Shown here: piece by piece, positions 15,256 through 17,730 of the stretch
Layout: every line of letters begins with the position of its first letter
Numbering within the stretch: position 1 is the first letter of the stretch
Assembly (NCBI GenBank): GCA_026770595.1
Contig: MU633999.1
Span: 1 to 17,730 of the forward strand
Length of the DNA: 17,730 nt
Source: Ochromonadaceae sp. CCMP2298
Lineage: Eukaryota; Sar; Synurophyceae; Ochromonadales; Ochromonadaceae
Direction: 5' to 3'
Notes under the pieces: generated by a model
Databases searched by the model: none
Told to the model about the DNA's origin: nothing
Seen by the model: only the letters and a program-made list of their open reading frames with translations
Program-made: the position numbers and the translations under genes

Positions 15256-17690
15256 CTAAACCGTATTTACGTCTCCATCTTCTGTATCTAAATCTTCTGC
15301 ATCTGCTGCATCTAGTGCACATGCATGCAGGGGGTCCGTCCACCCCGGACGGATGTCAGCAGCCACCGCGCCAGAGATTATCCTCCTGTGATGGCCGACA
15401 CACCCAGACCACGGCCCAGGCCCCGACGCCAGCAACAGCTGCAACGCCACGAACGCCACCAGCAGCCACAGCAGAGACGTCGGGCCGGCCGCATTGCTGC
15501 CCGCAGAGTAGGGGAAGAGGTAGGAGCAGTCCTCGCCCCCCCAGGGCTTGTACTCTCGCGTGTTGTTGTAGGGCGAGTACATCATGTTGCAGTTGCAGGA
15601 GCCGGCGGTGCTGTTGCAGTTGCCATTGGGGTAGCTGCAGTTGTTCAGGCACAGCTTCTCGGCACAGGTTGCCCCGAAGTACCCTGGAATGCATTGGCAC
15701 CGGCTGACTGGGTATTCTATGGCGCACCAGCCGTTGAAGGAGCAGTTATCTCGACAGTCCTTGGTGCCGCAGTCATCTCCCAGGAAGGGGGGCGCGCACA
15801 TGGTCTTCCCGTACCCATCGCAGATGCCGTTGCTCTCCCCCGCGTTTTTTTGTGTGCAGGGGATCTTGTAGATGTCTTGCACGTAGGTGTCCAGGTCCGT
15901 GTGGGTGTAGCCTGCCTGGCACGCGTGGGTGCAGATCTGCTTGTTAGTTGTCTCGTCGTAGTAGCAGAAGGTGCCTGGGCAGGAGGTGTTGGAGCAGTCA
16001 GAGCCGTAGTAGCCCACGTGGCACTTGCAGAACCCGTAAAAGCAGTCGCCGTGGCTGCTGCAGTTGTTGGCGCAGTGGAACAAGTTGTAGTACCTGAGGG
16101 GAGAAAGAGGATAAAATAATTAGAGTGGGAACAGGGGGTGCTGGGAAAGGGGGGTTGGAGAGCTGATCGGAGCTGGGTGTTGGTAGGTTGATAGGTTGAT
16201 AGGGGGAATAGAGGCACTCACCACATGTCTGACTTCACATCCGACTGCCACGTGTCGGACAGGGACTTGGCCTGCGGCTCATTATAGGCCATGCCCCCGT
16301 ACATGATGATCTCGCTAGTGGGCTCGTGGAACACCGCACGGTGCAAGTAGCGCGGCAGTGGCTGTACGTATTGCAAACCGGCAGGCAGATCCGACCTTCC
16401 GTCGTACCGGTCACGGCAGCCGTCCCAGCCGGGGCTCTGCGGGCGCGGCTGGGCGATGAATACCGAATCGTTCGCGCGCCCGTACAGACCGTCTGTGATC
16501 TTGCCCCGCGTGGGCTCGGCGAATACGCTGGTGCAGCGCTCGTACAGCGTGGCGTTGTGGGAGGAGTTGAACGAGTAGCTGAACGTCTTCGCGTACTGCA
16601 TCAGGCCCGTGGCGGCGAAGGGCGGCAGGGGCGTGCCTTGGGGGGCGGTGGCGCCGAAGTCCAGGTCCCCGGTCTTGATGCGTTCCTGTTCGTCCTTGAC
16701 GAAGATGCCGAAGTAGGGGCCGTGGTTGCTGTCGGGCCAGTAGAACTCTTGGTCTACGTAGGGGATTATGCTGAAGGGGAAGAATCTGGTACGGGGTGTA
16801 GGTGGGGGTGGGGGAGTTGGGGGTGGAAAATATAGTGAGCAAAGAGAGGAAGAGGGACAGAAATAGGGAGAGGGTGAGGGAAAGGGTGAGGGAGGGGGGA
16901 AGGAAGGGGTTAGCGTGACACAGAGGAGAGCACAAGGGAGTGGGGTGCAGAAGGAGCAGGGGATGCGGAATGTCTTGTGTTGGCTACTCTGCTACTCTGC
17001 TGCTCTGCATCTGCTGCTATGCTACTCTGTCTCTGACTCTGCCACTCACTCGTCTCTTTTCAGGTGCTTGGGCCAGGTCAGTGCGGTGCAGTTGTTCTCT
17101 GCGATGTACACGAAGTCGTCCGTGCAGTCGGGCGGGTAGATCGGACGCACGAACCTGCAAAACGAAGCAACAAAGCAGGCAAGTAGATACGCAGTACAGG
17201 GGAAAAGTGAGAGAAGAGGGGAGGGTCAGTGTGAGTTCATGAGTACTCTGCGCCACTACCCACTTACTCTTCCTTGTGCAGCCACCGCCCAGACGTGATG
17301 TTGAAGTACCACGTGTCCTGGTACACGTAGTTGTCGGCGAACCCGCCGTGCAGGAAGATCAGGTCAGAGTCCCCCAATAGGAGGAAGACAGGGTCCATGC
17401 GAGCGTCAGGCATAGCCGTGTTCGGTGGGGGCACCACCTCTACCCACAGAGAGGAGTTGAGATTGAAGTACCACAGGTCGCTGCGGAAGTATTCGTATCC
17501 GGGGTAGGGGATGAAGCCCCCCGATCCCACGGAGGTTACGCCCGGACCGGAGCCTGCGCCGTCGGTGCGGAGGTAGGGGTAGTAAGTAGAGTATCCGCCG
17601 AAGATCCACACGACATTACGCTTAGTGTCGAAGGCAGACCCGTGTCCGCCGCGGCCGGAGGGGCGCACGACGATGCATTCGATGTCGAAG
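15256..17690 (-). CDS. Kelch-repeat plus EGF-like type I membrane protein, 3' four exons (5' partial)
   Basis: Exons 17690-17268, 17154-17050, 16770-16222 and 16093-15256 join in frame to give the C-terminal 637 residues; the gene continues beyond the right edge. The first visible exon encodes kelch-type blades: VVWIFGGYS then SDLWYFNLNSSLWVEV, and LIFLHGG then YQDTWYFNITSGRWL. A further blade near the end of the third exon (EIIMYGGMAY, LSDTW) leads directly into the Cys-rich region. The last exon has about four EGF-like modules (for example CSSHGDCFYGFCKCHVGYYG and CSFNGWC to CQCIPGYFGATC). A single hydrophobic segment (LLWLLVAFVALQLLLA) and an acidic tail ending DVNTV follow. The order kelch, EGF, membrane recalls attractin/MEGF8-like surface proteins. 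A cell-surface adhesion or receptor role is inference. Many N-glycosylation sequons fit an extracellular domain. Confidence 0.85.
16094..16221 (-). other. Intron of the kelch/EGF gene (third exon to last exon)
   Basis: Donor ATGTG|GTGAGT (16221), acceptor TCTCCCCTCAG|GTAC (16094), 128 bp, phase 2. The junction restores a Trp codon. Confidence 0.85.
16771..17049 (-). other. Intron of the kelch/EGF gene, with purine-rich plus strand
   Basis: Donor GACGA|GTGAGT (17049), acceptor TTCCCCTTCAG|CATAAT (16771), 279 bp, phase 2. The junction codon is GAC. The plus strand at about 16794-16912 is a G/GA-rich tract with many runs of three to six G. In the transcript this becomes a long C/U tract. Confidence 0.85.
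17155..17267 (-). other. Intron of the kelch/EGF gene (first to second visible exon)
   Basis: Donor GGAAGA|GTAAGT (17267), acceptor CGTTTTGCAG|GTTCG (17155), 113 bp, phase 2. The junction codon is GAG. Confidence 0.85.
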
Positions 17691-17730
17691 CTGTGTGTGC
17701 GGGAGGGAGGGGGAGGGAGAGGGAGGGGGG
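17691..17730 (-). other. 3' end of a further intron of the kelch/EGF gene
   Basis: The minus strand reads a C/T-only tract, then CGCACACACAG|CTTCGAC. The kelch frame is open from the exon side and the first base completes a codon, so this boundary is again phase 2. The donor lies outside the window. Confidence 0.7.

Noticed and set aside
15325-16119. 264-codon plus-strand ORF opposite the EGF exon
   Set aside because: Val/Ala-rich antisense shadow. The minus strand carries clear EGF cysteine spacing and intron boundaries.

Overview
This is a nuclear window from a eukaryotic alga or protist. It has GT-AG spliceosomal introns with GTAAGT or GTGAGT donors, a canonical eukaryotic tRNA-Gln(UUG) without an encoded CCA, and only eukaryotic protein families. 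The best taxonomic clue is the DUF493/YbeD-like gene at 14486-15052. Its N-terminus reads as a signal peptide ending in S-A-A-F followed by a transit-like stretch, the bipartite 'ASAFAP-type' leader of proteins sent to red-derived secondary plastids. A photosynthetic stramenopile, haptophyte or cryptophyte is therefore most likely; I cannot choose between them. A large Sfi1-like centrin-binding protein fits a cell with centrioles or flagella. TGA and TAG both serve as stops, so the code looks standard.

Layout. 1-1094 holds no intact gene: a broken, recent copy of the 5' end of the downstream J-protein gene (145-328), unassigned sequence, then CAG-rich low-complexity DNA. 1095-2177 (-) encodes a type II membrane PC-esterase/TBL-like protein. 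It is divergent from a J-domain protein with a mitochondrial-type presequence (2606-3457, +). A repeat-bearing spacer leads to a small secretory orphan (4133-4570, +). Next comes the dominant gene, a two-exon minus-strand gene (4858 to about 10431) for a protein of about 1800 residues: a serine/proline-rich repeated N-terminus, about 27 Sfi1-like tryptophan repeats, a GAF-like domain with a large insertion, and a C-terminal coiled coil. It is divergent from a type II membrane glycosyltransferase (10732-12747, +), with a 103-bp fold-back element between them. Convergent to that is a two-exon COPI-associated membrane protein gene (13098-13859, -). Then come the tRNA-Gln, the plastid DUF493 protein (+), and the 3' four exons of a kelch plus EGF membrane protein (15256-17690, -) that runs off the right edge.

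How the genes relate. There is no operon; each gene appears to be its own unit, in divergent or convergent pairs. Several products belong to the secretory pathway (PC-esterase, glycosyltransferase, COPI-associated protein, kelch/EGF receptor-like protein, small orphan), but I see no evidence that the locus is a functional cluster. The most unusual gene is the Sfi1-GAF-coiled-coil fusion. The most unusual non-coding features are the fold-back element at its 5' end, the duplicated presequence fragment at the left edge, and a possible 5'-UTR intron of the J-protein gene.
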